DNA of 64,000 nt from Thermogemmata fonticola. Lineage in GTDB: Bacteria; Planctomycetota; Planctomycetia; Gemmatales; Gemmataceae. A model generated the notes under the pieces. That model did not search any database, was not told the DNA's origin, and worked only from the letters and a program-made list of their open reading frames with translations. Location: the NCBI RefSeq assembly GCF_013694095.1, contig NZ_JACEFB010000001.1:558001-622000 (forward strand), read 5' to 3'. Made by a program: the position numbers and the translations under genes. This document shows positions 8,916 to 17,412 of the stretch, piece by piece. Numbering within the stretch: the first letter of the stretch is position 1; every line of letters starts with the position of its first letter.

Positions 8916-9491
8916 ATGCCCGCACCCCAGGTTGGCCAGACCGTGGAGAATCTGGAACTGTTTACGCCCGCGGGGGAAGTTATCCGCCTGGAGGATTTGC
9001 TCGACCGCGAGTACCTGCTGCTGATTTTTCTGCGGCATTTGACGTGAACGGCGTGCAATGCCCACCTCGGCGAGGTGGACCGGCATGTCGAAGACTTTGC
9101 GGCACGGGGGTGTTCCGTGGCGGTGGTCAGTCAGTCCCAACCGGCGGAGTTGGCCCGTTATCAGCCGGCCCAGCGGTGGAAGGTCCGTGTTCTGGCGGAC
9201 CCGCAACGCCGACTCTATCATGCCTTGGGATTGGAACGCACCCGCCCCTGGATTTTCCTGTGGCCGCCGGTGGTCCTGGGTTATCTCTGGAGTCTTTTGC
9301 GCGGCTACCGGCCCCGCCTGCCCCGACCCGGTGAAGATGTCCTGCAACTCGGCGGGGACTTCCTCCTGGATCGCCAACGCACCTTGCTTTACGCCTACCG
9401 TTCTGCCCACCCGACGGACCGGCCCAGCGCGGCGGCTCTGCTCGCTGCCCTCGACGCCCTTCGCCAAGCCAAAACCACGGGAAGCTGCTAG
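8916..9491 (+). CDS. AhpC/TSA-like redoxin with probable active-site selenocysteine (in-frame TGA)
   Basis: Reading from the ATG at 8916, preceded by GGAGGA eight bases upstream, gives a 191-residue thioredoxin-fold protein of the peroxiredoxin-like AhpC/TSA type. The frame is interrupted once, at residue 44, by TGA (9045-9047), then stays open to the TAG at 9489-9491. The TGA sits exactly where this family has its redox cysteine: family pattern F-x-R-H-x-x-C-x-x-C, here FLRHLT-(TGA)-TAC-N, which gives a U-x-x-C motif. A hairpin fitting the bacterial SECIS model begins 10 bases after the TGA. I therefore read TGA as selenocysteine, not as a pseudogene; both sides of the TGA keep normal coding character. 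A gene caller would report only the fragment from the GTG at 9075. The SelA/SelB/SelD machinery is not in the window, so its presence in the genome must be checked. Confidence 0.75.
9048..9086 (+). promoter_or_regulatory. Putative bacterial SECIS hairpin
   Basis: Immediately after the in-frame TGA, CACCTC (9063-9068) pairs with GAGGTG (9072-9077) around the loop GGC, and ATGCC (9058-9062) pairs with GGCAT (9082-9086), leaving a 3'-side bulge GACC. The apical loop starts 22 bases after the TGA and its first two bases are G, which fits the published bacterial SECIS consensus (loop about 16-37 bases downstream with a G in its first two positions). Confidence 0.6.
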
Positions 9492-9763
9492 GCACTTCCC
9501 CCTTCACCTGCCTCGGTCCGGCCCGTCTGCTTCTTTCCCTCGACCACGGCATTCCATCCCCTGGACCACGGCATCCATCGGCCTGGCCAATAGGGCATCT
9601 GCGTTTTACCAATGGCCACTGCCTTGCTCTCGCTCAGGAAACGCCTAGCAATGATGATACCAGCGACTCTCTGGAGGACAGCACCACGGGAACATGGCGC
9701 TGCCCTCCGGCCTCAGAACGGTACCGCGGGGCTTCCCTGCCTCTCCCTCATCTGGAGACTGCC

Positions 9764-11263
9764 ATGATGCACAGGACACCCACGCTTACCCTGGCTTGTT
9801 TGAGCCTGATCCCCCTCCTCGCGGCCCACTCTCGTGTGTGGAGTCAAGAGAAGGACACCTACTACCAGCATCCCGATGAGACGGCCATGACGCCGTTCCG
9901 GGATCAGGTGCCGATCGTCTTCGTCACCCAGAATCAGCCGGAATGGAAAGCCCTGCCGCAATTCTGGAACGAAGCCACGGAAGAAGCAGTCGACCCGCTC
10001 AGCGGCGAGAAGGTGCAACGGCGTGTGGTCAAGATCAAGGTGCCGCTTGGTCTGACCCAGGCCCCCCCAGTGCCGGCGGAAAACCCGATGACCGTGCAGA
10101 AATGGATTCTCGGCAAAAAGCTCTACTATGACCCGATCCTGTCTACGGACAACTCGGTGTCTTGTGCCAGTTGCCATGATCCGTCCAAAGGGTTCGCCGA
10201 TGCGCGGAAGACCTCGGTCGGAATCAACGGACAATTGGGGCCGATCAATGCCCCGACCGTGTTCAATGCGGCGTACAACAAGCTGCAATTCTGGGACGGG
10301 CGAGCCGCCTCGCTGGAAGATCAGGCCCAGGGACCGGTGGGGAACCCGTTGGAAATGTTCGCGGGCAAGGCGGACCCTTGGGACGAAGCAGTCGCCCGGC
10401 TGCGCGCCAACCCGGAGTACGTCCGCATGTTCAAGGCGGTCTTCGGTACCCTGCCGACGCGGGATGCCGCCGCCAAGGCCATTGCCACCTATGAGCGGAC
10501 CGTGCTCCTCGGCAATTCGCTCCATGATCGAGCGGAGGCACGGATGCGGCAGCGGGTTATCGAGGAGGAAAGCGGCAAATTCGAGCTGACCGCCGCGGAT
10601 TACGCCGCCGCGCTCAAAGAGGAGTTCGCCCGCAAGGGGCCGGCCCTCAAGGACCTGGGACTGGACCCGGATAAGGACGCTGGCCGCATCGGCGAGATCG
10701 CCCAGCGCCTGCTCCATGGCCGCAATCTTTTCTTCAACAAGGCCCGCTGCGCGAACTGCCACAGTGGCGAGACTTTCTCCGACGGGGAGTTCCACAACCT
10801 GGGGGTCGGCGCGGATAGCCAGGGGAACCTGCCGCCGAGCGAGGCCGGCCGCTTTGCCCGCTTGCTCCTCGGTCACAAAAACCCCCAGCTTTATGGGGCA
10901 TTCAAGACGCCGGGGCTGCGCGGCCTGCTCCACACCGCCCCCTACATGCACACCGGCACCGAAAAGACCCTGGAAGAGGTCATCGACTTCTACGATCGTG
11001 GCGGCAACGTCAATCCTTTCTTGAGCGAAAAGATGCGGGACACCGCCGCCGAGTTGGCCTATCTGAAGGCTCGCGCCGCCGGAGCTGCCGTTGATCCGCA
11101 GGTCAAAACCTTCGGCCCGGCCCGTCGGCCTGTCATCCCGCTCCAGCTCCGCCTCACCCCCCAGGAAAAGGCGGACCTGGTCCTGTTCCTGAAAGCCCTC
11201 AACGGCGATCCCCTCGACCCGCTCATCGCCGACCCGAATCGCTTTCCCCAGGTGAAGTGGTAG
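9764..11263 (+). CDS. Di-haem cytochrome c peroxidase / MauG-family protein
   Basis: A 499-residue exported protein with a signal peptide (LACLSLIPLLAAHSRVWSQ). It carries two c-type haem motifs, CASCH (N-terminal haem, near residue 129) and CANCH (C-terminal haem, near residue 328). The surrounding family blocks are present: NAPTVFNAAYN, FWDGRAASLEDQA with the GP-x-NP loop that follows, and the distal GLRGLLHTAPYMHTG. Family members reduce hydrogen peroxide with electrons from small cytochromes, or act as MauG-like oxidases, in the periplasm. About 100 residues precede the first haem and the C-terminal half is longer than in the classical ~340-residue enzymes, as is common in planctomycete paralogs. 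ATG 9764 has TGGAGA about seven bases upstream. Confidence 0.88.
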   Translation: MMHRTPTLTLACLSLIPLLAAHSRVWSQEKDTYYQHPDETAMTPFRDQVPIVFVTQNQPEWKALPQFWNEATEEAVDPLSGEKVQRRVVKIKVPLGLTQAPPVPAENPMTVQKWILGKKLYYDPILSTDNSVSCASCHDPSKGFADARKTSVGINGQLGPINAPTVFNAAYNKLQFWDGRAASLEDQAQGPVGNPLEMFAGKADPWDEAVARLRANPEYVRMFKAVFGTLPTRDAAAKAIATYERTVLLGNSLHDRAEARMRQRVIEEESGKFELTAADYAAALKEEFARKGPALKDLGLDPDKDAGRIGEIAQRLLHGRNLFFNKARCANCHSGETFSDGEFHNLGVGADSQGNLPPSEAGRFARLLLGHKNPQLYGAFKTPGLRGLLHTAPYMHTGTEKTLEEVIDFYDRGGNVNPFLSEKMRDTAAELAYLKARAAGAAVDPQVKTFGPARRPVIPLQLRLTPQEKADLVLFLKALNGDPLDPLIADPNRFPQVKW

Positions 11264-11430
11264 AGCCGGGCTGCCGCTACGTTCTGAACCCAGCGCAATG
11301 CCTCACTCCGCGGGGGAAGCCCAGCGCGTCTTTGCCCAGAGCGCTTCCCCCCACTTTTCGTGGAACGACTCTTACCACTTCGTCCAACAAAGTCTCATCG
11401 AGCAAGTCTCAGGGAGCGGCGCCTTCCCCC

Positions 11431-11652
11431 TCACGCCGCGATGCGCAGGGGGCCGATCACTGCCGTCTCCGCTCCGTTCTCCGCCAGCAGGCTTTGCAAC
11501 TCCCGCCGGGCTTGACGCAAAATCATACCCACCGCCGAATCCGCCCCAACGCGTGCGATCATCAGCGTGAGATACTCCACGGCCCACCGCACCTCGTTCG
11601 CATCCACTTCGGGTATCTCCGGCAAGAGCACCGCGGGATTGGAAAGGATCAT
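11431..11652 (-). CDS. Small hypothetical protein
   Basis: A 73-residue frame starting at ATG 11652, preceded on the minus strand by GGGAGG at a spacing of about eight. The product is mostly helical in character (VRWAVEYLTLMIARVG, LRQARRELQSLLAENG) without signal peptide, cysteines or a motif I know. The ribosome-binding site and isolated position between co-directional plus-strand genes support it modestly. Convergent with the cytochrome c peroxidase gene. No function can be offered. Confidence 0.5.
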   Translation of the reverse strand: MILSNPAVLLPEIPEVDANEVRWAVEYLTLMIARVGADSAVGMILRQARRELQSLLAENGAETAVIGPLRIAA

Positions 11653-12160
11653 GACTTGAACCTCCCTGTTCCAGGATTGGCTAATTGGGACCTTCGGGAA
11701 TGGGCCAGGTACGATCATGCCGTATCCGCGGATGGGAATCAAGTCAAAAAATGGAGGGTGAGGGAAAAAAAGGTGAAGGGGGACTGGCGGCAGGTCGGAA
11801 AATCTTCCGAATGAAAGCTTGCTCCGCCGCTGCTGACTCTGAACCGGCGGGAACCTTCCCTCTCGACCCCCCGATCCTCTGCCCAGCCGCGAGAGTTAAT
11901 GCCTTCATCTGCTGATGTCTTTGGCGGGGAGGGTTGATTTCCCCCCTTCGGTTCCCCCGTCTAGGAGTTGTATGAGTGTTGATTTCCCCCCTTGGTTCGT
12001 CTTGTATGATAGGATGCAAGCGTAGAGCGGGGGAGGACGGGGGATACCGGTCGGTCACGGAACCAGAAGGCGGCTGGACGGATAGCCCTAGCCCCTTCCC
12101 CCAAATGGCGAGACAGGGTCTGGAACACCGGCGGCGGTCCGGGGAGGAGCGGAAGCGACC
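11653..12160. other. Intergenic region upstream of the MoxR cluster
   Basis: No gene is supported here. The stretch contains two near-copies of GTTGATTTCCCCCCTT (11933-11948 and 11978-11993), 45 bases apart, about 170-230 bases before the MoxR gene. They could be regulator sites for the cluster, though no binding protein is indicated. Confidence 0.4.
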
Positions 12161-13174
12161 ATGAGCACGATGGACAAAGTCGATTTGGAGCGAGTCGAGA
12201 AGCTGCGCGCGGCCCATGCCCGCCTAAAGCAGGAGATCGGCAAGATCATCATCGGGCAGCATCAGGTGTTGGATCAATTGCTCATGGCGATCTTCTGCCG
12301 CAGCCATGCTCTGCTGATGGGCGTGCCCGGATTGGCCAAGACCCTGATGGTGTCCACCCTGGCCCAGGCCCTGGACCTGACTTTCAAGCGCATCCAGTTC
12401 ACGCCGGACCTCATGCCCTCGGACATCACCGGTTCCGAAGTGATCCAGGACGATCCGGTCACGCGGGAGCGGATGTTCAAGTTCATGCCGGGGCCGATCT
12501 TCGCCCACATCGTGCTAGCGGACGAAATCAACCGGACGCCGCCCAAGACGCAGGCCGCCCTGTTGGAAGCGATGCAAGAGCGGAAGGTGAGCATCGGCGG
12601 CGTCGACCACCCCATGAAAAATCCCTTCTTCGTCCTGGCTACCCAGAACCCGATCGAACAGGAGGGAACCTACCCCCTGCCGGAAGCTCAGCTCGACCGC
12701 TTCCTCTTCCTCATCAAAGTGGACTACCCCAGCGACGAGGAAGAGGAGCAAATCATGCGGATGCAGACCTCGGATGTGACGGTGAAGATCGAGCCGGTGC
12801 TGACAGGGGAGGACATTTTGGAGTTGCAGCATTTGGTGCGGCGGGTGCCGGTGTCGGACAAGGTGTATGCCTTCGCCCGCCGGATCACGCGTTTGAGCCG
12901 TCCGGGCACGCCGGAGGCGGCGGACTTCGCCAATCAGTGGCTGACCTGGGGGGCCGGCCCGCGAGCCAGCATGAACCTGATTCTGGCAGCCAAAGCCCAT
13001 GCTCTGCTCCGCGGCAGCAATCACGTCTCCGGCGATGACGTGGTGGCCGTCGCCCCGCCGATCCTGCGCCATCGCCTGATCCTCAACTTCGCCGCCCAAA
13101 GCGAAGGGATCACCGTGGAGCAGATCATCCGCGATCTGGTCAAGCAAGCCGCCCGGACGATGGCCGCCGCCTGA
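12161..13174 (+). CDS. MoxR-family AAA+ ATPase
   Basis: A 337-residue AAA+ protein with the MoxR form of Walker A, GVPGLAKT (54-61), Walker B with sensor region IVLADEINR (117-125), and the family's FTPDLMPSDITG and ATQNPIEQEGTYPLPEAQLDRF blocks. MoxR ATPases act as chaperone-like remodelling enzymes together with vWA-domain partners. Here it heads a co-directional cluster with a DUF58 protein and two membrane vWA proteins, the usual arrangement. Cytoplasmic. Upstream GGAGGAG-rich sequence supports the ATG at 12161. Confidence 0.93.
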   Translation: MSTMDKVDLERVEKLRAAHARLKQEIGKIIIGQHQVLDQLLMAIFCRSHALLMGVPGLAKTLMVSTLAQALDLTFKRIQFTPDLMPSDITGSEVIQDDPVTRERMFKFMPGPIFAHIVLADEINRTPPKTQAALLEAMQERKVSIGGVDHPMKNPFFVLATQNPIEQEGTYPLPEAQLDRFLFLIKVDYPSDEEEEQIMRMQTSDVTVKIEPVLTGEDILELQHLVRRVPVSDKVYAFARRITRLSRPGTPEAADFANQWLTWGAGPRASMNLILAAKAHALLRGSNHVSGDDVVAVAPPILRHRLILNFAAQSEGITVEQIIRDLVKQAARTMAAA

Positions 13175-13286
13175 CGCCTCGCTGGCACGACGCCATCCGT
13201 TGCCCCGCGTCCCCCAGACCTCAGACTTCAGTAACCCGTGAGTTTCCCTGCACCCCGATGTCCCTCGTGAGTTTTTCCCCACTCGG

Positions 13287-14183
13287 ATGCCCATGATTAG
13301 CCAAAGCTATTTGCAAGCGGATATTCTCGCCCGTGCGGAAGCCCTGGGCTTGAAAGCGCGGCGGATCGTCGAAGGCCTCCGCGTCGGCGACCACAAAAGC
13401 CCGTACAAGGGCTTCTCCGTCGAATTCGTCCAGCACCGGGAATACGTCCCCGGCGACGACATCCGCCACATCGACTGGAAAAGCTACGCCCGCAGCGACC
13501 GCTACACCATCAAGCAGTACGAACAGGAGACGAACTTCATCGCTCATCTGCTGTTGGACGCTTCCAACTCGATGCGCTACGGTTTCGGACTGACCAACAA
13601 GTTGGAGTACGCCAAGCTGTTGGCCGCCTCCCTAAGCTACTTGATTCTGCGGCAGCGGGACTCGGTCAGTCTGCGTGTGTTCAACACGGAGGTAGAAGCG
13701 GAGCTGCCGCCGAGCAGCCAGTTTGGACACCTCAACAGCATCACGCGAACGTTGGAGGAGATTCAGCCGCGGGAGGGCACCAGCATCGGGCCGCTGTTGG
13801 ACCGCCTGGCCGATCAAGTCAGCCGCCGCGGCATCGTCATCCTCATCTCCGATTGCCTGGAAGAGTCGCTCGAACCGATCCTCTCCGGCTTGCGCCATCT
13901 CCGCTTCCGCGGGCATGAGGTGATCCTCTTCCACATTCTGCACCACGATGAAGTGGAGTTTCCCCTCTACGGCAACCTCCGCTTCATCGCCCTGGAAGGA
14001 ACGGAGGAGTTGCTCACCCGCCCGCATTTGATCCGCCCGGCTTACCTGCGAATCGTGCAGCAGTATTTGCAGGACATTCGCAAAGGATGTGACGGCAGCG
14101 GGGTCGATTACGTGCAGATGTTCACCCATCGTTCCCTGGGCAATGCTTTGGCGGAGTACCTGGTCCGGCGCTTGAAAAAGTGA
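13287..14183 (+). CDS. DUF58 domain protein with degenerate vWA fold
   Basis: A 298-residue protein whose central block YVPGDDIRHIDWK (about 53-65) is the DUF58 hallmark. Downstream, LLLDASNSM (about 88-96) gives a DxSxS MIDAS-type metal site, and VILISDCLE a later strand of the vWA fold. DUF58 proteins are encoded next to MoxR ATPases and are thought to be their partners or substrates. It has no N-terminal transmembrane pair, unlike many DUF58 proteins of ~400 residues, so this one appears cytoplasmic. Two nearby ATGs (13287 and 13293) are both possible. Confidence 0.9.
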   Translation: MPMISQSYLQADILARAEALGLKARRIVEGLRVGDHKSPYKGFSVEFVQHREYVPGDDIRHIDWKSYARSDRYTIKQYEQETNFIAHLLLDASNSMRYGFGLTNKLEYAKLLAASLSYLILRQRDSVSLRVFNTEVEAELPPSSQFGHLNSITRTLEEIQPREGTSIGPLLDRLADQVSRRGIVILISDCLEESLEPILSGLRHLRFRGHEVILFHILHHDEVEFPLYGNLRFIALEGTEELLTRPHLIRPAYLRIVQQYLQDIRKGCDGSGVDYVQMFTHRSLGNALAEYLVRRLKK

Positions 14184-14228
14184 CAGCAGGAGGAAAAGCG
14201 AGCCGCGGGAGTCGGGAGACGGAAGGAG

Positions 14229-14888
14229 ATGCGGAACGGACGGGGCCAGCGCATGGAGAACAAACCACAGCCTGGAGAAGGAGCACCGCCTGGAGAAAGA
14301 CCGCCGGAGGATGGCCGCCCGCCCCACGGAGTCAAGCCGATGAGCGAGGCGGCGGAGAGAGGAGGGATGCCCACGGAACCCACCCCCGCCCCACGAGGAA
14401 CAGGGGCCGGCGAAGCGACTGCCCCAAAAGCGAGGGCGAATCGGGGAGGGCGGCGGTGGCGCGGCGGGCGCCTGGCCCTGCTGCTGGGGGCTGTCTTCGC
14501 CGGTATTCTCGCTGCTGCGACTTACACCGGCGCGCTGTGGCACTACTTCCCCCGCCATGACCTCGACCGCTGGCAAGGACGCTGGCGGATCGCCATCGAG
14601 GAACGGGCCACGCCCAATGCCATCCGGGTGGCCGGCCAGCGCTGGGAATACGAGGGGCAAGAGGGAGTGCGGGCGTACCGCCTGGAATTGGACGCCACGG
14701 CGGAACCGAAGCGGCTGTCCTTGGAACTCCTGGATACCCGCGGCCTGCAAGGCCCCACGCCCCGCCTCCACGGCCTGTATGCCTTTGAAGGACGGAACCG
14801 GGTTCGCGTCGTCCTGCTGCCGCAGTCCGAGCCGCTGCCGCTGCGATGGGAGGAGGCCGACCACGTGTTGACCCTGCTGCGGGAGTGA
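14229..14888 (+). CDS. Single-pass membrane protein with TIGR03067-like domain
   Basis: A 219-residue protein: a Pro/Gly/charged N-terminal region of about 75 residues, one transmembrane segment (LALLLGAVFAGILAAATYTGALW), then an extracytoplasmic domain of about 110 residues starting WQGRWRI. That domain has the feel of the TIGR03067 family (a beta-rich domain beginning LQGTW and common in planctomycetes), including a GQRWEYEG strand and a final LTLLRE. The function of the family is unknown. It sits between DUF58 and the first vWA membrane protein with short spacing, so it probably belongs to the same operon. ATG 14229 has GGGAGA about nine bases upstream. Confidence 0.65.
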   Translation: MRNGRGQRMENKPQPGEGAPPGERPPEDGRPPHGVKPMSEAAERGGMPTEPTPAPRGTGAGEATAPKARANRGGRRWRGGRLALLLGAVFAGILAAATYTGALWHYFPRHDLDRWQGRWRIAIEERATPNAIRVAGQRWEYEGQEGVRAYRLELDATAEPKRLSLELLDTRGLQGPTPRLHGLYAFEGRNRVRVVLLPQSEPLPLRWEEADHVLTLLRE

Positions 14889-15024
14889 AACCCATGTTCG
14901 CCCGAACTGCTCGATCCGGGGATGAGATGCCGATTGGCTGCTCCCTCGGAGCGCGGGTCTTTCCAGGAAGCGAGGGGACAGGCGTAGAATCGAGTCAGAC
15001 AGGAAAAGGGGAGTTGACGCCGCG

Positions 15025-17238
15025 ATGCAATTTGCTGCTCCGATGATGCTGGCGGGCGCCGCCGCAATCAGCATTCCGATTGTGCTGCACCTGTTCTACC
15101 GGGCGCGCTACAAGCCGCTGCCCTGGGCGCCGATGCACTTTCTGCGCCAAGCGATCGAGCAGACCAGCCGCCGCCTGCGCTTCCAGGAATGGCTGCTGTT
15201 GCTCCTGCGCTGCCTGGCTATTGTGCTGCTGGCCCTGGCGCTGGCTCGGCCCGGTTGGAGCGGCTCGTCGATGAGCAGCCGGGGCCAGGCCGTGGACGCC
15301 GTCTTCCTCGTCGATGTCTCCTACAGCATGGGGGCGATGGATGGCGAAGTCCGCCGCTTGGACCGAGCCAAGGAAGCGGCTCAAGCCGTGCTGGACACGT
15401 TGCCGCCGCTTTCCTCCATCCAGGTGGTGACGTTCGCCGATCGGGCCTGGTGGGTTGGCCCGCAACAGCGGTACAACTGGGATCAAGCCCGTCAGCTTTT
15501 GCAAGGATTAGAACCGACGGCTTTAAGCACCGATCTTCTCCCCGGCCTGGAAGCGGCTCTGGAGGCGGCTCAAAGCGGCACGGCGGCAGCCAAGGAGTTC
15601 TACATCTTCACGGACTTGCAACGCCTCGGCTGGGAACGGCAGGCGGAAGCCTTGCGCAGCAAAATGGAAGAACTCCGGCAGCTCGGCTCCGTCGTGGTGG
15701 TCCATTGTGCCCATCCTCAGCGGCGCCCCGCCAATGTTACCGTCGAAAGCGTGCAATGGGTCGGGACGATTCCTCACACGCGTACCCGCGTCCCCTTTAC
15801 GCTCCTGCTGCGCAACAGCGGCCAGGTGCCGGTGCGCGGCCTGCGTGTCGCCCTGGAGATCGACGACCGGTCCGTGGAAAAAGACGCCGTGCAACTCGAT
15901 CAGATCGAACCCGGCCAGACTTACCCGGTGACGCTGACCGGCGGGCTGGAAGAAGCCGGGGTGCGCCTGATCCAAGCCCGGATCCAAGGCGATGACCTAC
16001 CCGGCGACAACCTCCATCTGACGACCCTGCTCGTGCGGGACAAGGTCCGCGTGCTCCTGGTGGATGGCACGCCCAATCCCGACGATCCCCTGCAAGCGGG
16101 GGACCACTTCGTGCGGACCGCTCTCAATCCCACGGGCAACCCGGATTACTTCATCGAGACGGAATCGGTGGGGGCGGTTGAGGCCGGGCCGCGCCACCTG
16201 GACGGCAAGGATGCGGTCTATCTGCTCAATGCCCCGCTGCGCTCGCCGGAGAACCCGGTGCGCGGCCTGAGTCCGGAATTTCTGGACGAATTGGCCCGTT
16301 TCGTCCAGCGCGGCGGGGGCTTGATCATCGCGGCGGGGGACCATGTCGACCCGAAGCAGTACACCGAGGTGCTGGGACCGTCAGGCCGGGACCTGCTCCC
16401 TCTGCCGCTCAAGGGATACCACCTTACGTCGGAGAAGAAGCCGTATCGTTTGTCCGCTCCGTCCGTGGCCGCGGATTCCTTCCTGGCGGACTTCCGCAAG
16501 CCGGGTTACGCCGAAGCTCTGGAACGCCTCGCCCTCTTCCGCATGCTCGCGGTCGAGGAACCGGGACCAGGCCGGGTATTGATCCGTGACACCGACGGCC
16601 GCCCCTATCTGCTCCAGCGCCGCCTCGGCGCAGGCGAAGTCCTCCTCATCACCAGCTCCCTGGACGAGCGCTGGTGCAACTTCTCTGCGGACCCCGGTTC
16701 CTTCCACGTTCCCTTGGCCATGCTAACGATCAAACACCTGACCGGTCTCAAACAACCGGGCGGCGTGCTCACGGCGGGGGAAACTTTGACCTGGGTCCTG
16801 CCTCCGACTGTCCAAACGGAAGCGTGGGACCTCCTCCTGCCGCCCCGGCCCGGACAGCATGAGACGGAACGCGTCACTGTGCCGCTGCAAAAGGACGCCA
16901 ACGGCCAGCGCTTCCTGAGTTGGAATGATACCTTCCAAGCGGGGGTGTACCGCTTCGTACCTCGCGGGCTATCCGCGGATACCACGACGGAGATGACCGC
17001 AACTTTTGCCGTCAATCCGGACCTGCGGGAAGCCACGTCCCTGGTCTTGGCCAGTGCGGAGGAGATCAGCCAATGGCTGGGCTTTTCCCCGGCCATCATT
17101 CCGGCGGGATCAGATACGGCAGCGGCTGTGACCCAACTGCGCATCCGCGGCGAATGGACGGAATACTTCCTCGTGGGACTGTTGCTGCTGTTGGTGGCGG
17201 AGTCGGCTTGGGCGTGGCTGTGCGGGCGGGCCTGGTGA
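15025..17238 (+). CDS. BatA-type membrane protein with vWA domain
   Basis: A 737-residue protein. Residues 1-85 match the N-terminal Aerotolerance-regulator module (short hydrophobic helix, FYRARYKPLPWAPMHFL, then a second membrane helix LLRCLAIVLLALALARP). The vWA domain follows with a MIDAS DVSYS at about 107-111 and VVTFADRAW. A large extracytoplasmic region (about 250-700) includes a ThuA/GATase-like segment (RVLLVDGTP, and LARFVQRGGGLIIAAGDHV). A last hydrophobic helix (YFLVGLLLLLVAESAWAW) ends the protein. In this cluster it would be the membrane partner remodelled by MoxR. Molecular function in planctomycetes is undetermined. Confidence 0.88.
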   Translation: MQFAAPMMLAGAAAISIPIVLHLFYRARYKPLPWAPMHFLRQAIEQTSRRLRFQEWLLLLLRCLAIVLLALALARPGWSGSSMSSRGQAVDAVFLVDVSYSMGAMDGEVRRLDRAKEAAQAVLDTLPPLSSIQVVTFADRAWWVGPQQRYNWDQARQLLQGLEPTALSTDLLPGLEAALEAAQSGTAAAKEFYIFTDLQRLGWERQAEALRSKMEELRQLGSVVVVHCAHPQRRPANVTVESVQWVGTIPHTRTRVPFTLLLRNSGQVPVRGLRVALEIDDRSVEKDAVQLDQIEPGQTYPVTLTGGLEEAGVRLIQARIQGDDLPGDNLHLTTLLVRDKVRVLLVDGTPNPDDPLQAGDHFVRTALNPTGNPDYFIETESVGAVEAGPRHLDGKDAVYLLNAPLRSPENPVRGLSPEFLDELARFVQRGGGLIIAAGDHVDPKQYTEVLGPSGRDLLPLPLKGYHLTSEKKPYRLSAPSVAADSFLADFRKPGYAEALERLALFRMLAVEEPGPGRVLIRDTDGRPYLLQRRLGAGEVLLITSSLDERWCNFSADPGSFHVPLAMLTIKHLTGLKQPGGVLTAGETLTWVLPPTVQTEAWDLLLPPRPGQHETERVTVPLQKDANGQRFLSWNDTFQAGVYRFVPRGLSADTTTEMTATFAVNPDLREATSLVLASAEEISQWLGFSPAIIPAGSDTAAAVTQLRIRGEWTEYFLVGLLLLLVAESAWAWLCGRAW

Positions 17239-17412
17239 GAAGTCTCCTCCCGGTTCGCCCAACCCCAGCTTGACGAACTCCTGGTTTGCGAACTTCCGGC
17301 TTGCCGAACGAGACGAGGAGACAGACGAACGGGACAGATAACAGGCCAATAACGAAAACGACGGGTATCCTCTGCGGAAAATACCGGAGGCGAGTGGAAC
17401 GAGAAGGCATCC

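Noticed and set aside
9045-9047. The TGA as an ordinary nonsense mutation (pseudogene)
   Set aside because: It falls exactly on the redox-active cysteine codon, the rest of the frame is intact, and a SECIS-like hairpin follows. It remains possible if the genome lacks selenocysteine machinery.
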